From assembly GCF_000877395.1 (NCBI RefSeq), contig NZ_JYFE01000060.1:124001-188000 (forward strand): DNA of 64,000 bases. The letters are read 5' to 3'. The position numbers and the translations under genes are program-made. Source of the stretch: Jannaschia aquimarina (lineage in GTDB: Bacteria; Pseudomonadota; Alphaproteobacteria; Rhodobacterales; Rhodobacteraceae). Of the stretch, positions 8,601-19,261 are shown piece after piece (positions within the stretch are counted from its first letter, which is position 1; every line of letters begins with the position of its first letter). The notes beneath the pieces are model-generated. The model did no database searches. It was not told the DNA's origin and saw nothing but the letters and a program-made list of their open reading frames with translations.

Positions 8601-11600
8601 TCAGCCCGCCGTGGCGGACCGGCCCGAACTTGCAAATCGGTTCCGCAGGCGGGCGTAGATCGACGCATAGGCCGGGACCAGCACCATCTGGAAGATCGAA
8701 ACGAAGGCCACTCCGAAGCCCAGCGAGACGGCGGTCGGGATCAGGAACTGCGCCTGCACGGACGTCTCGAGGATTAGGGGCGAGATACCGAGAACGGTCG
8801 TCAGCGTCGTCAGGATCACCGGCCGGAACCGGCCGAGGGTCGCCTCTGTGATCGCCTCGTGCCAAGGCTTTCCGTCAGCTTCCGCTTCGAGGATGTAGTC
8901 CACGATCAGCAGGGCATCGTTCACGATGACGCCGGCCAGCCCGACCACGCCGAACATCGACAGAAGAGTCAGGTTCAGCCCCAGCAGTGCATGACCGAAG
9001 ATCGCGCCGACCAGCCCGAACGGGACGATCCCGAGGACGATCAGCGGCCGGAGGTAACTGCCGAAGGCGAGGCTGAGCGTGGCATAGATCGCGAACAGCG
9101 CCAGACTGAAGTTGAAGGCGAGCGCGGGACCGAACCGGCCGGCCTCCTCCTGCTCTCCACCGGCGCTGACAGAGACGCTCGGCAGGTCGCGGGTGATCTC
9201 GGGGACGACATTCTGCAGAACCCAGGCTGTTTCGGCACCGCCAGTCGTGACGGACCCGTCCACATCCGCCTCGAGCACGGTGATCCGACGCCCGTTCAGC
9301 CGGGTGATTTCGGTCGGGGCGGGCCGGAACTCCAACTCCGCGACAAGGGCCAGCGGGACCAATCCCCCGGTCGCCGTCGGGATCCGAAGCTGAGCGAGAT
9401 CCGAGATCGAATCGCGCTGATCGGACGGCAGGCGGACACGGATATCGACCTCTTCCCGGTTGCGCGCGAATTGATCGACGATGGCGCCGTACACCGCGGC
9501 GCGCACCTCCCGCGCCACATCCTCCAGCGCGACGCCGTAGACCGGGGCCGCGCGGGTCAGCGAGATCGCGACTTCGCGGGACGCCGAAAACCGGTCGTCG
9601 CGCAGATCGAAGACGCCGTCCCTGCCCTGCAGCGCCTCGCGGAGACGTCCGGTTGCCTCCTCTCTCGCCTCGTCGCTATCCGCGGACACTTCCAGCGAGA
9701 TCGGCGCGCCGATCGCGACGGTCGAGGCGGAATAGACCACCTCGCGCGCACCGGGCACGTCACCCACCGCCTCGCGCCAGCGGTTGCGGAAGGTTTCGGC
9801 GGCGATGTCCCGCTCTGCACCGTCCATGAGCCTGGCCGAGATGGTCGCGGTACTGCCGGACGCGGCGCCCGCGCCGTTCGGCCCGGATGTCGGGGAAAAG
9901 CCGATGACGACCGACGTGCCCAGCAGAAGTCCCGCGCCGCCCAGCTCCTCGCCGATACGCTCTGCGGCGTCCACGAAGCGGACGGCCCGCGCGGCCGTGG
10001 CCTCGGCGCTCGTGCCTTCCGGCATCGACAACTCCGCCGTCACGAAGTTGCCCTCGATCTCCGGAAAGAAGACGAACCGAACCGTGCCGCCAGCGACCAA
10101 AGCGACCCCCATCGCACCCACCGTCAGGCAACAGACCAGGGCGAAGACAGGGTGACCGACCGACCCCTTCACGAGCGGCCGGACAGCCCGGTCGGTAAAC
10201 CACTTGAAGCCGCGATCGACCCGGTTGCGAAGCCAGTCGGTCACGCGGCGTGGCGACCAGCGACGCGGGCGACCCAGCCGGATATGCGACAGATGACGCG
10301 GCAGGATGAAGAAGCTCTCGATCAACGAGACCACAAGCAGATAGATCACGACCGCCGCGACGGGCGCGATGAAGGAGCCGGACGAACCGGGCAGGAACAG
10401 GAGCGGGACGAAGGCGGCGATCGACGTCGTCACCGAAAAGGCGACCGGTCGCCAGACGCGCCGGACCGCCCGGTCGGCCGCCTTCTCGGGGTCGCCGTCG
10501 CCTTCGAGTTCTCCGAAGGTTCGTTCCCCCACGACGATTGCGTCGTCGACGACGATCCCCAAGGCCAGGATGAAGCCGAACAGCGACAATTGATTGATCG
10601 TGGTGCCGAAGGCCAGCATCAGCGCGAAGGCCCCGACGAAGGTCACCGCGACGCCCGCCGCCACCCAGAAGGCAACCCGAAGGTCGAGAAACAGCGTCAG
10701 CAGAACCAGAACCAGCGCGAGACCGATCGCGGCATTCTCGGCGAGCAGGGCGATACGGCCGCGTAACGTCTCTGCCTCGTCGCGCCAGATTTCTGCGGTG
10801 ACGCCGGGGGCGAGGGTGGATCGGAACTCCTCCTCAAGCCAGCCGGTCGCGGCATCCGCCACAGTCAGAACCTGCTCTCCACCGGCACGATTGACCGACA
10901 GGAAGACGGCCGGCTGCCCGTTCACCTCTGCGACGATATCAGTCTCGGCCAGCCTGTCCCCGATCCGGGCGATGTCGCCCAGCCGAACCCGGGCTCCGGT
11001 CGGATCGGTGAACAGGACCTTCTCGCGCAATTCGGACGCCTCTTCGGCCGCCCCCGTCGCTCGGATCTGAATATCGCGACGCCCGGTGTCGATCGTCCCG
11101 CCCGACAGGTCCAGAACGTCTGCGGCCAGAAGGGCGGACAGTTCGGTCAGGCCGATCCCGTAGCCTTCGAGCGCCTCGCGCCGGATCTCGATCTCGATCA
11201 GATCCTCCCGGACACCCAGGATATCGACCTGGCTGACCTCTGGCAGATCCGTCAGTTCGTCCCGCGCGCGCTCGGCCAGGGCCTTCAGCGCGATCGCGTC
11301 CAGAGGGCCGTGGATGGCGATCTGGACCGCCAGTTCGACAGGCTCGACTTCGACGACGCGGGGCTGTTCGGCCGCGGCTGGAAACGTCGTGATGCGCGCG
11401 ACCTCGACTTCGATGTCGTCCTTCACCTCGGTCAGGTCAGCGCCGCGTGTCAGCTCGGCGGTGACGGTCCCCGCGCCCGACGTCGCGGTCCCGTTGAGTT
11501 GCCGGATCCCCTCCAATCCTTCCAGTCGCTCTTCGATCGGCGTGAGGATCGCGTCGGCGACCTCGGTCGGGGTGGCGCCGGGATAGGCGACGGTCACGGA

Positions 11601-11738
11601 CACGGCCTGAGTGGCGATTTCCGGGAAGGTTCGCACGGTCAGGGTCGCCATCGCCGCGATCCCTGCCGCAAGCAGGCCGACCATGAGGAGGTTCGCGGCG
11701 ACCGGCGATCGGAGGAACCAGCGGAGGATCCCGGTCAC
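8601..11738 (-). CDS. RND efflux transporter inner-membrane pump
   Basis: This 1045-residue protein is full length for an AcrB/MexB-type HAE-RND pump. The N-terminus WFLRSPVAANLLMVGLL is membrane segment 1, followed by a large periplasmic domain starting TFPEIATQAVSVTVAYPGATPTEVAD. The paired Asp of the proton relay is in LGIVVDDAIVVGE (about residues 398-399), and the second half repeats the design. It exports drugs, detergents or metabolites using the proton gradient. The start overlaps the adaptor stop (ATGA). No outer-membrane TolC-like gene is adjacent. Confidence 0.92.
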   Translation of the reverse strand: MTGILRWFLRSPVAANLLMVGLLAAGIAAMATLTVRTFPEIATQAVSVTVAYPGATPTEVADAILTPIEERLEGLEGIRQLNGTATSGAGTVTAELTRGADLTEVKDDIEVEVARITTFPAAAEQPRVVEVEPVELAVQIAIHGPLDAIALKALAERARDELTDLPEVSQVDILGVREDLIEIEIRREALEGYGIGLTELSALLAADVLDLSGGTIDTGRRDIQIRATGAAEEASELREKVLFTDPTGARVRLGDIARIGDRLAETDIVAEVNGQPAVFLSVNRAGGEQVLTVADAATGWLEEEFRSTLAPGVTAEIWRDEAETLRGRIALLAENAAIGLALVLVLLTLFLDLRVAFWVAAGVAVTFVGAFALMLAFGTTINQLSLFGFILALGIVVDDAIVVGERTFGELEGDGDPEKAADRAVRRVWRPVAFSVTTSIAAFVPLLFLPGSSGSFIAPVAAVVIYLLVVSLIESFFILPRHLSHIRLGRPRRWSPRRVTDWLRNRVDRGFKWFTDRAVRPLVKGSVGHPVFALVCCLTVGAMGVALVAGGTVRFVFFPEIEGNFVTAELSMPEGTSAEATAARAVRFVDAAERIGEELGGAGLLLGTSVVIGFSPTSGPNGAGAASGSTATISARLMDGAERDIAAETFRNRWREAVGDVPGAREVVYSASTVAIGAPISLEVSADSDEAREEATGRLREALQGRDGVFDLRDDRFSASREVAISLTRAAPVYGVALEDVAREVRAAVYGAIVDQFARNREEVDIRVRLPSDQRDSISDLAQLRIPTATGGLVPLALVAELEFRPAPTEITRLNGRRITVLEADVDGSVTTGGAETAWVLQNVVPEITRDLPSVSVSAGGEQEEAGRFGPALAFNFSLALFAIYATLSLAFGSYLRPLIVLGIVPFGLVGAIFGHALLGLNLTLLSMFGVVGLAGVIVNDALLIVDYILEAEADGKPWHEAITEATLGRFRPVILTTLTTVLGISPLILETSVQAQFLIPTAVSLGFGVAFVSIFQMVLVPAYASIYARLRNRFASSGRSATAG

Positions 11739-12925
11739 TGCGTGTCCTCGGTGCGGACCTGCAATCCCTCCGACGCTTCCGGCAGGGCGCTCAGCAGGAC
11801 GGTGTCACCCGCCGAAACCGGACCGGCGCGGAGGATTGCGCGCTCGCCATCACCGGTACTCTCGCGCCGCAGCAGCTCGGGAGTCGTCCTGATCAGGCCC
11901 CCCTCTTCGATCCGCCAGACGATCCCCCCGGGTCGGAGGGCTTCGGACGGGATTGCAACGGCGGCGCCCCCCTCGATCGCGACAGGCAACTCGACCGTCA
12001 CGAGTTCGCCCAGCCGCAGGGGTCGTCCGTCCGGGCCGGGAGAGAAGGGGTCCGGAACACGCACGATCAGAGGTAAGAGCCGGGTCCCGTCCCGGATCTG
12101 GGCACCCACGGAATGGACGGTCCCTTTCGCCAGCACCGAAGGCTCCGGCGCGGGATCGTTGGGCAAGATCCGAACGTCAGTGCCCGGCAACGCGGCCGGA
12201 TCAGGAAGAAGCGCGAAGTCGCCGGGCAGAAGGCCCATGTCGACTTCAGCGACGTTCGAAGCAACCAATATCCCAAGCGGCGTCCCGGCCGCCGCGAGGT
12301 CCCCGACATCGGCCGCGGCCTCGACCACAAGGACGTCGAACGGCGCGCGTATTTCGGTGTCGTCGATCCGGTCGCGGACAAGTGCGAGATCCGCACGCGC
12401 GGTTTCCAGAGCGGCCTCCGCAGAGGCAAGCGCCACAAGCGCCGTCTGAAGCACGGTTTCCGCCGCAACGCCCCGCTCCTCCAGCTCTCTCTGGCGGTCC
12501 GCCTCGATCCTGGCTTCCGCCACGGCGGCCCTGGCTTCGCCCACGCGCGCCTCTGCGCGGGACCGCTCCGCTTCGATGCGTGTGGGATCAAGACGGAAGA
12601 GCAGATCGCCCTCCGCGATGCGGCGCCCGCGCTCGAAGTCCGCGGATACCTCGACGACCCGCGCGGTGATCTCGGGCACGACCTCCACTTGGGCGGCGGG
12701 TCTCAGAAATCCGGTCTGCCGGATGCTGATGCGGTCGACCCGCTGCACCTCTGCCGTCTCCACGAGACGCGGGGGTGGCGGGTTTGCGGGCTCTGCCTGC
12801 TCCGACCGGGTGATCCACAGCCATCCTGCGACGCCGATGGCGATGACGCACAGACCCGCGACCAGCCATGGCCAGACCGACCCCTTGCCGGGGCCTTCAG
12901 CGTTCTCTTTCCCATCCTGCGCCAT
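11735..12925 (-). CDS. RND efflux periplasmic adaptor (membrane fusion protein)
   Basis: This HlyD/AcrA-like protein of about 396 residues has a single N-terminal membrane anchor (VWPWLVAGLCVIAIGVAGWLW), then half-lipoyl sequences (VVEVSADFERGRRIAEGDLLFRLD), an alpha-helical hairpin rich in Ala/Glu/Arg (about residues 115-185) and a beta-barrel region. It bridges the RND pump to an outer-membrane channel. I use the ATG at 12925, just before the anchor; an upstream in-frame start at 12976 is possible, and neither has a strong ribosome-binding site. It is the first gene of the two-gene operon. Confidence 0.88.
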   Translation of the reverse strand: MAQDGKENAEGPGKGSVWPWLVAGLCVIAIGVAGWLWITRSEQAEPANPPPPRLVETAEVQRVDRISIRQTGFLRPAAQVEVVPEITARVVEVSADFERGRRIAEGDLLFRLDPTRIEAERSRAEARVGEARAAVAEARIEADRQRELEERGVAAETVLQTALVALASAEAALETARADLALVRDRIDDTEIRAPFDVLVVEAAADVGDLAAAGTPLGILVASNVAEVDMGLLPGDFALLPDPAALPGTDVRILPNDPAPEPSVLAKGTVHSVGAQIRDGTRLLPLIVRVPDPFSPGPDGRPLRLGELVTVELPVAIEGGAAVAIPSEALRPGGIVWRIEEGGLIRTTPELLRRESTGDGERAILRAGPVSAGDTVLLSALPEASEGLQVRTEDTQ

Positions 12926-13102
12926 CAGATCAGTTCGGTGCGCCCAGGGACGGCCACCACGCTGCCGAGCGGGCATCCCCGATCGTCACGCGGCCCCTGT
13001 CGGCCGTAGAGGTCGCCCGACAGGCGGCGATGACCCGCACTGGCGGGACCGGGAAGGTCGATCTCATGCCTGGTCCTCGCCCCAGCGGAAATCAGAAATG
13101 AT

Positions 13103-13122
13103 GGCACCGGATACGGCACCGG
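13103..13122. repeat. Direct repeat upstream of efflux operon
   Basis: GGCACCGG occurs at 13103-13110 and again at 13115-13122, a 12-base period with ATAC between. It lies about 180 bases upstream of the adaptor gene and could be an operator, but with only two copies in GC-rich DNA this is weak. Confidence 0.3.
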
Positions 13123-13176
13123 TCAGACTACCTAGTCCGAGAGGGCAGTCGGCAAAGCCGGAGCGTGATCGGCGAA

Positions 13177-13202
13177 GCGGAGCCGGTGCGTCCCGGCTCC
13201 GC
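13177..13202 (-). terminator. Hairpin after the ABC binding-protein gene
   Basis: A perfect 10-base stem (GCGGAGCCGG with CCGGCTCCGC) with a 6-base loop lies 9 bases past the stop of the binding-protein gene. There is no clear T-run on the minus strand, so it may be a weak terminator or an mRNA 3'-end stabiliser. Confidence 0.5.
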
Positions 13203-13210
13203 CAAATCGG

Positions 13211-14896
13211 CTACATCCCCAGCGACGCCTTGTAGAGCGCGATCTGGCTGTCGCGGCCGATCTGGTCGGTGATCTCCTCCCAGGCGGCGGCGATGGCGTC
13301 CGCCGTTTCCTGCGCGCTGCCGTATTGGCCGGCATAGCCCTTGGCCAGTTCGTCTTCGGCGACCGAGTAGTACTGGAAGATCCCGGGGATCCGGGGCTCG
13401 ATCGCCGCGTTCGGATGGTTGTAGCTGTCGAGGTTCGAACCAAGGTAATCCTCGATATAGTCGCGGTCGTAGCCCGCTTCTTCCCATTCCTCGTACTGGA
13501 AATGGCTGTTGCGGTAGGGCTGGAAGCCGGACGGGTAGGCCGAGCACCAGAGCGAGAGGTCACGCCCGCCCAGATGCGCCGCCGCCGACCAGGCGGCCTT
13601 GGCCTTGGCGTCTCCGCCTTCGGCTGCGCGCTGCATCACGTAGACGCCCCAGCCGATATAGGCCATGTTCGGCGCTTCGTTCGGCGTGTCTTCCCAGGCG
13701 CCGGACTGCGCGTTGTAGACCCGCTGCGCGCCCGGATTGGTCGAGAACCCGACGACGTCGCCCACGACCGAGGTGTCGGATGTCCGAGCCGACGACCCGA
13801 CATCGCCCCACCATGTCAGCGCGCCACCCGTGCCTGCGAGGAACTGCTGGAATGCAGTCGTGCCCGGATCGGCGTTGATCTGATCGGCCGGATAGGCGCC
13901 CTCGGTCGCGATCAGGTCCATCACGTCCTGGATCGCCTGCACGAAGGCGGGGTTGTTCACCCGAGGCGCCATCGTCTCCGGATCGAAAAGCCAGGCCGGA
14001 TCGTCGGGGTGCTTGGCATAGGGCGTGGCGCGGTCTTCGAGGAAGTAGAACCCGAAACCGCCCCATCCCTTGAGCGGGTCTAGGAATCCATGCGCGGGCA
14101 AACCGGTGAGCGGATCCGTCTTTCCGGCCAGGAACATCGAATGCGCGTTCACCTGCTCCCATGTGGTGGGCATAGCCCAGTCGCCTTCACCACCTTCGGA
14201 GGCCCAGGCTTCCGCCAGTTCGGCCGACTCGTAGAGGTCCTTGCGGTAGGCGAAGGTATGGCAATCGCCGTCGATCGAGACGCGGTAGGTCCGGCCGTCC
14301 CACGTGCCCACGGGTGCCTTCAGGTAGTCGACGTAGTCGTCCATGTCGATCATGTCGCGGACCCAGTCGGGCATCTCCATCGCCATGCCGCGGCCCAGCA
14401 CGTCGCCTTCGAACGGGGCGCCCATCTCGATGATATCGAAATCGACCGTGCCCGTCGCGATGGCCTGCTGAAGCCGGGCGTTGTAGTCGGCCTGGGCCAG
14501 GTCGATCCAGTTGATCGTCGCGCCGGTGTAATCCTCCCACGGCTTGAGGAAGCCACGGAACAGAAAGTTGTGAAGGTTCTGGTTGTTGAGCCCCATGAAG
14601 GTGAGCTCGACGCCCTGGAATTCGCCGGGCTGCACGACCTGCTTGATCGGCTCCAATGTCATCTCGCCGACCTTCTGCCAATCGGCATCCGTCGGAGAGC
14701 CCATGCCGACGCCGGGGATCTTGAGGATCTCGGACCGCAGATTGGCATGGGCGTCGGCGAAGGCCGGCCGCACGCCGATCCCGGTCGAAACACCGCCCAG
14801 CGCCGCCAGCGTTCCGGTCGCGGCCGCACCTCTGAGCAGGCCCCGTCGGTTCAGCTTTCCGGTCCGCATCATGTGATTGTAGATATGGGTCTTCAT
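13211..14896 (-). CDS. ABC transporter substrate-binding protein (CUT1 sugar type)
   Basis: This 561-residue extracellular solute-binding protein has a twin-arginine-type leader ([20 protein letters not shown]) ending near an AFADA cleavage site. The mature part contains [33 protein letters not shown] and [13 protein letters not shown], typical of large group 1 sugar-binding proteins. It would deliver a sugar or oligosaccharide in the periplasm. GGGAGG upstream supports the ATG at 14896. No permease genes adjoin it; the divergent ATPase at 15050 and the permease pair at 27-29 kb are the natural partners. Confidence 0.88.
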   Translation of the reverse strand: MKTHIYNHMMRTGKLNRRGLLRGAAATGTLAALGGVSTGIGVRPAFADAHANLRSEILKIPGVGMGSPTDADWQKVGEMTLEPIKQVVQPGEFQGVELTFMGLNNQNLHNFLFRGFLKPWEDYTGATINWIDLAQADYNARLQQAIATGTVDFDIIEMGAPFEGDVLGRGMAMEMPDWVRDMIDMDDYVDYLKAPVGTWDGRTYRVSIDGDCHTFAYRKDLYESAELAEAWASEGGEGDWAMPTTWEQVNAHSMFLAGKTDPLTGLPAHGFLDPLKGWGGFGFYFLEDRATPYAKHPDDPAWLFDPETMAPRVNNPAFVQAIQDVMDLIATEGAYPADQINADPGTTAFQQFLAGTGGALTWWGDVGSSARTSDTSVVGDVVGFSTNPGAQRVYNAQSGAWEDTPNEAPNMAYIGWGVYVMQRAAEGGDAKAKAAWSAAAHLGGRDLSLWCSAYPSGFQPYRNSHFQYEEWEEAGYDRDYIEDYLGSNLDSYNHPNAAIEPRIPGIFQYYSVAEDELAKGYAGQYGSAQETADAIAAAWEEITDQIGRDSQIALYKASLGM

Positions 14897-14992
14897 CGCG
14901 TCCTCCCTGACACGCCCGTCCCGTTCCTCCGCAGGACGTTGACCCTAGGACAGTCGCCGCCGGTCACCGCGGCTGTCAACTGCCCTGCGGCG

Positions 14993-15021
14993 TGGACAGC
15001 CCCGCGGGGCCCCGCTAGCGT
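14993..15021 (+). promoter_or_regulatory. Predicted promoter for the MalK-type ATPase gene
   Basis: TGGACA at 14993-14998, a 17-base spacer and TAGCGT at 15016-15021 lie 28 bases before the start codon, in the divergent region between the binding-protein and ATPase genes. The TAG-type -10 recurs at other starts in this window. Confidence 0.45.
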
Positions 15022-15049
15022 CGGCCCACGGCGGGCGCGGGGAGGGCGC

Positions 15050-16090
<1,041 letters not shown>

Positions 16091-16096
16091 TCGGGC

Positions 16097-16126
16097 TTGC
16101 CCGTCACCGGGCCCCGCGCCTAGCGT
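16097..16126 (+). promoter_or_regulatory. Predicted promoter for fucU-rbsK
   Basis: TTGCCC at 16097-16102 and TAGCGT at 16121-16126 are separated by 18 bases and lie between the ATPase stop and fucU. The arrangement GCTTGCCC, 16 bases, CCTAG is repeated exactly upstream of the TIM-barrel isomerase gene at 23286-23314. The leader would be very short, close to the GGAGGGAGGA ribosome-binding site. Confidence 0.35.
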
Positions 16127-16145
16127 AGCCGGAGGGAGGACTGAA

Positions 16146-16595
16146 ATGCTCAAGGGAATCGACCCGCGCCTGAACGCGGATGTTCTGTACGCGCTGCGCG
16201 CGATGGGGCATGGCGACATGCTGATCCTGTCGGATACAAACTTTCCGTCGGATGCCATCGCGCAGACGACCGTTCATGGCGAGTTGCTGCGGATGGAGAA
16301 CCTTACCGTCGCCGGGGCGGCCGACGCGATCCTCAGCGTCATGCCGTTGGATACGTTCGTCGACGACTTCGCCGGACGGATGGAGATCGTGGACGATGCG
16401 GCCACGATTCCCCCTGTCCAGCAGGAGGTGCAGGACGCCATCGCCGCAACCGGCGAGACACGGTCGATGGTGGGAATCGAACGCTTCGCCTTCTACGACC
16501 TCGCGCGAGAGGCCTACGCCGTGATCCAGACGGGCGAGCGGCGCTTCTACGGGTGCATCATGCTGCGCAAGGGAGTGATCGGCCCCGATGAGTGA
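16146..16595 (+). CDS. fucU: FucU/RbsD family sugar mutarotase
   Basis: This 149-residue protein matches L-fucose mutarotase. It has MGHGDMLILSDTNFPSDA near residue 20 (catalytic His and Asp region), ERFAFYDLAREAYAVIQTGERRFYGCIMLRKGV at the C-terminus, and the family's usual length. It would interconvert alpha and beta sugar anomers (L-fucose or a relative), supplying the form used by the dehydrogenase. A strong GGAGGGAGGA site precedes the ATG at 16146. The last codons overlap the PfkB gene by 8 bases. Confidence 0.88.
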   Translation: MLKGIDPRLNADVLYALRAMGHGDMLILSDTNFPSDAIAQTTVHGELLRMENLTVAGAADAILSVMPLDTFVDDFAGRMEIVDDAATIPPVQQEVQDAIAATGETRSMVGIERFAFYDLAREAYAVIQTGERRFYGCIMLRKGVIGPDE

Positions 16596-17511
16596 ACACG
16601 ACGTCGTCATCCTCGGTGTCTTCGTCGCCGACACGGCCTACCGTGCATCCCGGCAGCCGAAGATGGGCGAGACGATCTTGGGATCGGGCTTTGCCCTGGG
16701 CCCCGGAGGAAAGGGCTCGAACCAGGCCGTCGCTTGCGCACGGGCCGGCGCGCGGACGGCGATGCTGACCAAGCTGGGCAGCGATACGTTCGGCGACATG
16801 GCGATGGAGACATGGAAAGACGCAGGCGTCGTCCCGCTGGTCGAACGCGGAGAGACCCCGACCGGAGCGGCGTTCATCTTCGTCGATGACGCGACCGGCA
16901 ACAATGCGATCATCATCTATCCCGGCGCCGCGGGAGAAATCGACGCTGCCTTCATCGAAGCGCGGGCCGACACGATCCGCGCGGCGCGCGTTTTCGTCAC
17001 CCAGCTCGAACAGCCGATCGACGCGGCGCTCGCTGCATTGCGCATCGCGCGGGAAGCGGGCGTCGAAACGATCCTGAACCCGGCCCCTGCCGCTTCGCTC
17101 CCCGAGGGCACGCTACAGCTCTGCGACTACGTGACCCCGAACGAGACCGAAGCGGAAACTCTGACCGGCCTGCCGGTCGAGACGGTGGAAGAGGCGCGCG
17201 CCGCAGCCGCCCGCCTCCTTGAAATGGGCGTGGCGAAGGCGGCGATCCTGACGCTGGGCGAACGCGGCGCGCTCTACCACGACGGGGAGACATCCGAACT
17301 CGTCCCGCCCTTCGACGCCGGACCCGTGGTCGAGACGACCGGGGCGGGCGATGCCTTCAACGGAGGCTTCGCGGCGGCGCTGGCCGAGGGTCGCGACGCG
17401 CTTGAGGCGGTGCGGTTCGGCTGTGCCACGGCGTCGATCAGCGTGACGCGGCCGGGCACGGCCCCGTCCATGCCGGCCCGCGCCGAGATCGACGCTTTGC
17501 TGGCCGGCTAG
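16588..17511 (+). CDS. rbsK: PfkB family sugar kinase (ribokinase-like)
   Basis: This 307-residue kinase has GPGGKGSNQAVACARAG near residue 45 (substrate site), YVTPNETEAETLTG near residue 180, and the ATP/anion-hole motif VETTGAGDAFNGGFAAAL near residue 250 with the catalytic Asp. It is closest in pattern to ribokinases and would phosphorylate a pentose, deoxy-sugar or similar compound with ATP. It is fused by overlap to fucU, a common arrangement of mutarotase plus kinase. The true substrate cannot be fixed from sequence. Confidence 0.88.
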   Translation: MSEHDVVILGVFVADTAYRASRQPKMGETILGSGFALGPGGKGSNQAVACARAGARTAMLTKLGSDTFGDMAMETWKDAGVVPLVERGETPTGAAFIFVDDATGNNAIIIYPGAAGEIDAAFIEARADTIRAARVFVTQLEQPIDAALAALRIAREAGVETILNPAPAASLPEGTLQLCDYVTPNETEAETLTGLPVETVEEARAAAARLLEMGVAKAAILTLGERGALYHDGETSELVPPFDAGPVVETTGAGDAFNGGFAAALAEGRDALEAVRFGCATASISVTRPGTAPSMPARAEIDALLAG

Positions 17512-17519
17512 GGCGCCCC

Positions 17520-19085
17520 TTACTTCAGCGCCGTATGGAGCTGCTCCCGCGAGGCGATCTTGGCCTTTCGCATCAACGACACCGGATAGCTGGGATCGTC
17601 TGTCAGGCGGCTGGCCGTGACATCCGGCTCGAGCACGCGCAGGCGCTCGAAGGCTTGTGCGGCCAGCCGCCCCGCATCGTTGCCAGCATGCAGCGCCGTC
17701 AGATACCGCAGCGGCGGTCGGAACGAGGGGGAGAGGGCGCTGGAAAGCTCCGCCGCCTGGATCGCCTCCAGCCGCTTGTCGCAAAGCGCAGCGCCCAACG
17801 CCGTCTGAAACTCGGCCCAGAACCGGAAACGGGTTCCACCAGCAAGGGCACGGCTCCGCCGGGCGCAGATCAGGGCCTCTTCCGACCGGCCGTAATAGAG
17901 ATGCGCCGCGGCCAGCGCCCACCAGCCCAGCGGGTTCGCCGCGTTCGCATCGGTGGATACGCGGGCCAGCTCTCCTGAAGGCGCGAGTTCCTGGAAAAGA
18001 ACGAGTTTGGCGTTCGCCGAACAGGCGAGGACGTTCGAGTTCCCCGGCTCCATTTCCAATGCGCGGCGCATGGCGGCCTCGGCCTTGTCGGCGACGTCCT
18101 CGCGCGAGGCGAACCGTTCCACGAACTCGATGGCGTGAAGCTGAGCGAGCCAGGCGTGGTAGACGCCGCGCGGCTGGATCTCGATCGCCTGGCGCAGCAA
18201 CGCTTCCGCGCGCTTGAGCCCCTCGGGCCGAATGGTGAAGATCAGGCCTATGGCATCCAGCGCCATCAGGGTGGCATCGGGATCGGTCACGCCGTCGGTC
18301 CGAAGCCCTTCGTCGAGAACCGCGTTCGCCAATCGATTGCCCAGCGAAAGCAGCCCCTCGTCGTCGGGTTCCGGCGCGCCCCGGCAGTTCAATTGCGCAA
18401 TGTCGGACCAGATCATCCGGCCGGTGAGCCCGCAATCCAGACTGCAGCGCAGCGCGACGCCGCCTCCGGGCAGCGGAAACGCCTGCACATCCGCAAGCAG
18501 AAGGCCATCAGGCGCCGGATCGGGCGCGATTGTCAGCACGTCGATATCGCCCAACTCGCGCAGGGTGCGTGCGCAGGCCTCCATGAAGAAGGTCTCGAAC
18601 AGCTTCAACTCCGGAGAGCCGCCTTCCGTGGGCCGCATCAGGACAGACATCCGGTTCGGACGGCGCAGTGGCGCGACGAAGGACCGGGGCGCCGGCGTCC
18701 TGCGGGACTGGACCCATGCGACGAATGCCGGGTCCGCGATATCCAATCCTTCGAGAAACTCTCCGCCGCCCTCGATCACCTCGATCCTGTCCGGATTCAG
18801 GCCGACCGTCGTGCGGGTCGATATCAGTACGTCGGCTTCATCGCCGAATGCCTTCCGAATCTCCGCGAGAGATTGCCTCAGACTGGCGGCCGCCTGAGGC
18901 GCACCCCGATCGCTCCACAGCTTGCCCTGCAGCCAGACCCGGCCCCGTTCATGTTCGGGGGCGGTCGCCAGTAGGGCCAATATCCCCTGAGCCTTGGTTC
19001 CACGTGGCGTCAGCGAGACCCGGTCCGGGCCTTCGACACGAAAACGCCCATTCAGACGAATGGACAGGATCGGTTTCTCAGCCAT
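17520..19085 (-). CDS. BTAD/CadC-like transcriptional regulator with TPR region
   Basis: This 521-residue protein begins with an OmpR-type winged-helix domain: LRLNGRF-like strand ILSIRLNGRFRVEG, then QGILALLATAPEHERGRVWLQGKLWSDRGAPQAAASLRQSLAEIRKAFG (residues about 33-85), the pattern of SARP/BTAD and CadC-like activators. The middle (about 155-250) resembles the TolB-like signalling part of such proteins, and residues from about 275 form tetratricopeptide-type helices (AEALLRQAIEIQP, AEAAMRRALEMEPGNSN). There is no membrane segment, so it is cytoplasmic. It is divergent from the PAP2/protease operon, with a paired direct repeat between, and probably controls it. Confidence 0.8.
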   Translation of the reverse strand: MAEKPILSIRLNGRFRVEGPDRVSLTPRGTKAQGILALLATAPEHERGRVWLQGKLWSDRGAPQAAASLRQSLAEIRKAFGDEADVLISTRTTVGLNPDRIEVIEGGGEFLEGLDIADPAFVAWVQSRRTPAPRSFVAPLRRPNRMSVLMRPTEGGSPELKLFETFFMEACARTLRELGDIDVLTIAPDPAPDGLLLADVQAFPLPGGGVALRCSLDCGLTGRMIWSDIAQLNCRGAPEPDDEGLLSLGNRLANAVLDEGLRTDGVTDPDATLMALDAIGLIFTIRPEGLKRAEALLRQAIEIQPRGVYHAWLAQLHAIEFVERFASREDVADKAEAAMRRALEMEPGNSNVLACSANAKLVLFQELAPSGELARVSTDANAANPLGWWALAAAHLYYGRSEEALICARRSRALAGGTRFRFWAEFQTALGAALCDKRLEAIQAAELSSALSPSFRPPLRYLTALHAGNDAGRLAAQAFERLRVLEPDVTASRLTDDPSYPVSLMRKAKIASREQLHTALK

Positions 19086-19165
19086 GATCGCCGCCTTCCA
19101 TTCCCTGCATTACCCGTCGTCAACATAAACCGAACTCGAGCCGCGCGCACAGACTTCATTCGTAA

Positions 19166-19205
19166 GCGTGAAACCTGCGTGAAAAGGGAAGTCGGGGTCT
19201 AGGCG
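19166..19205 (+). promoter_or_regulatory. Paired direct repeat and -10 element, likely operator of the PAP2/S8 operon
   Basis: GCGTGAAA occurs at 19166-19173 and 19177-19184, spaced 11 bases apart so both copies face the same side of the helix. The second copy occupies the -35 position relative to TAGGCG at 19200-19205 (17-base spacing from GCGTGA). This is the layout used by OmpR/SARP-type activators, and the divergent gene encodes a protein with that type of DNA-binding domain. Confidence 0.5.
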
Positions 19206-19261
19206 CGGCCTGTTTCCCTGAGCAGGGTGACGGTCGTGTTAGGTTTACGTTGGGGAATGAC

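Larger units (their letters stand above)
12926..13210. other. Intergenic region between efflux operon and binding-protein gene
   Basis: These 285 bases hold no convincing gene. They contain the leader of the efflux operon (minus strand), a direct repeat near 13103-13122, and a hairpin at 13177-13202 that probably ends the binding-protein transcript. Confidence 0.6.

Noticed and set aside
8859-10766. A 635-codon open frame on the plus strand, opposite the RND pump gene
   Set aside because: It is the high-GC antisense shadow of the pump: composition is Asp/Arg/Gly/Gln-rich without any domain, while the minus-strand protein is a clear full-length RND transporter.
14090-15049. Long upstream extension of the MalK-type ATPase frame
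   Set aside because: The sequence is antisense to the binding-protein gene and has no domain. The ATG at 15050 has GGAGGG and begins the ABC fold.
18996-19011. A partial match to parS (TTCCACGTGG core)
   Set aside because: Only the central bases match and the arms do not. It lies inside the regulator coding region, far from the two perfect sites.
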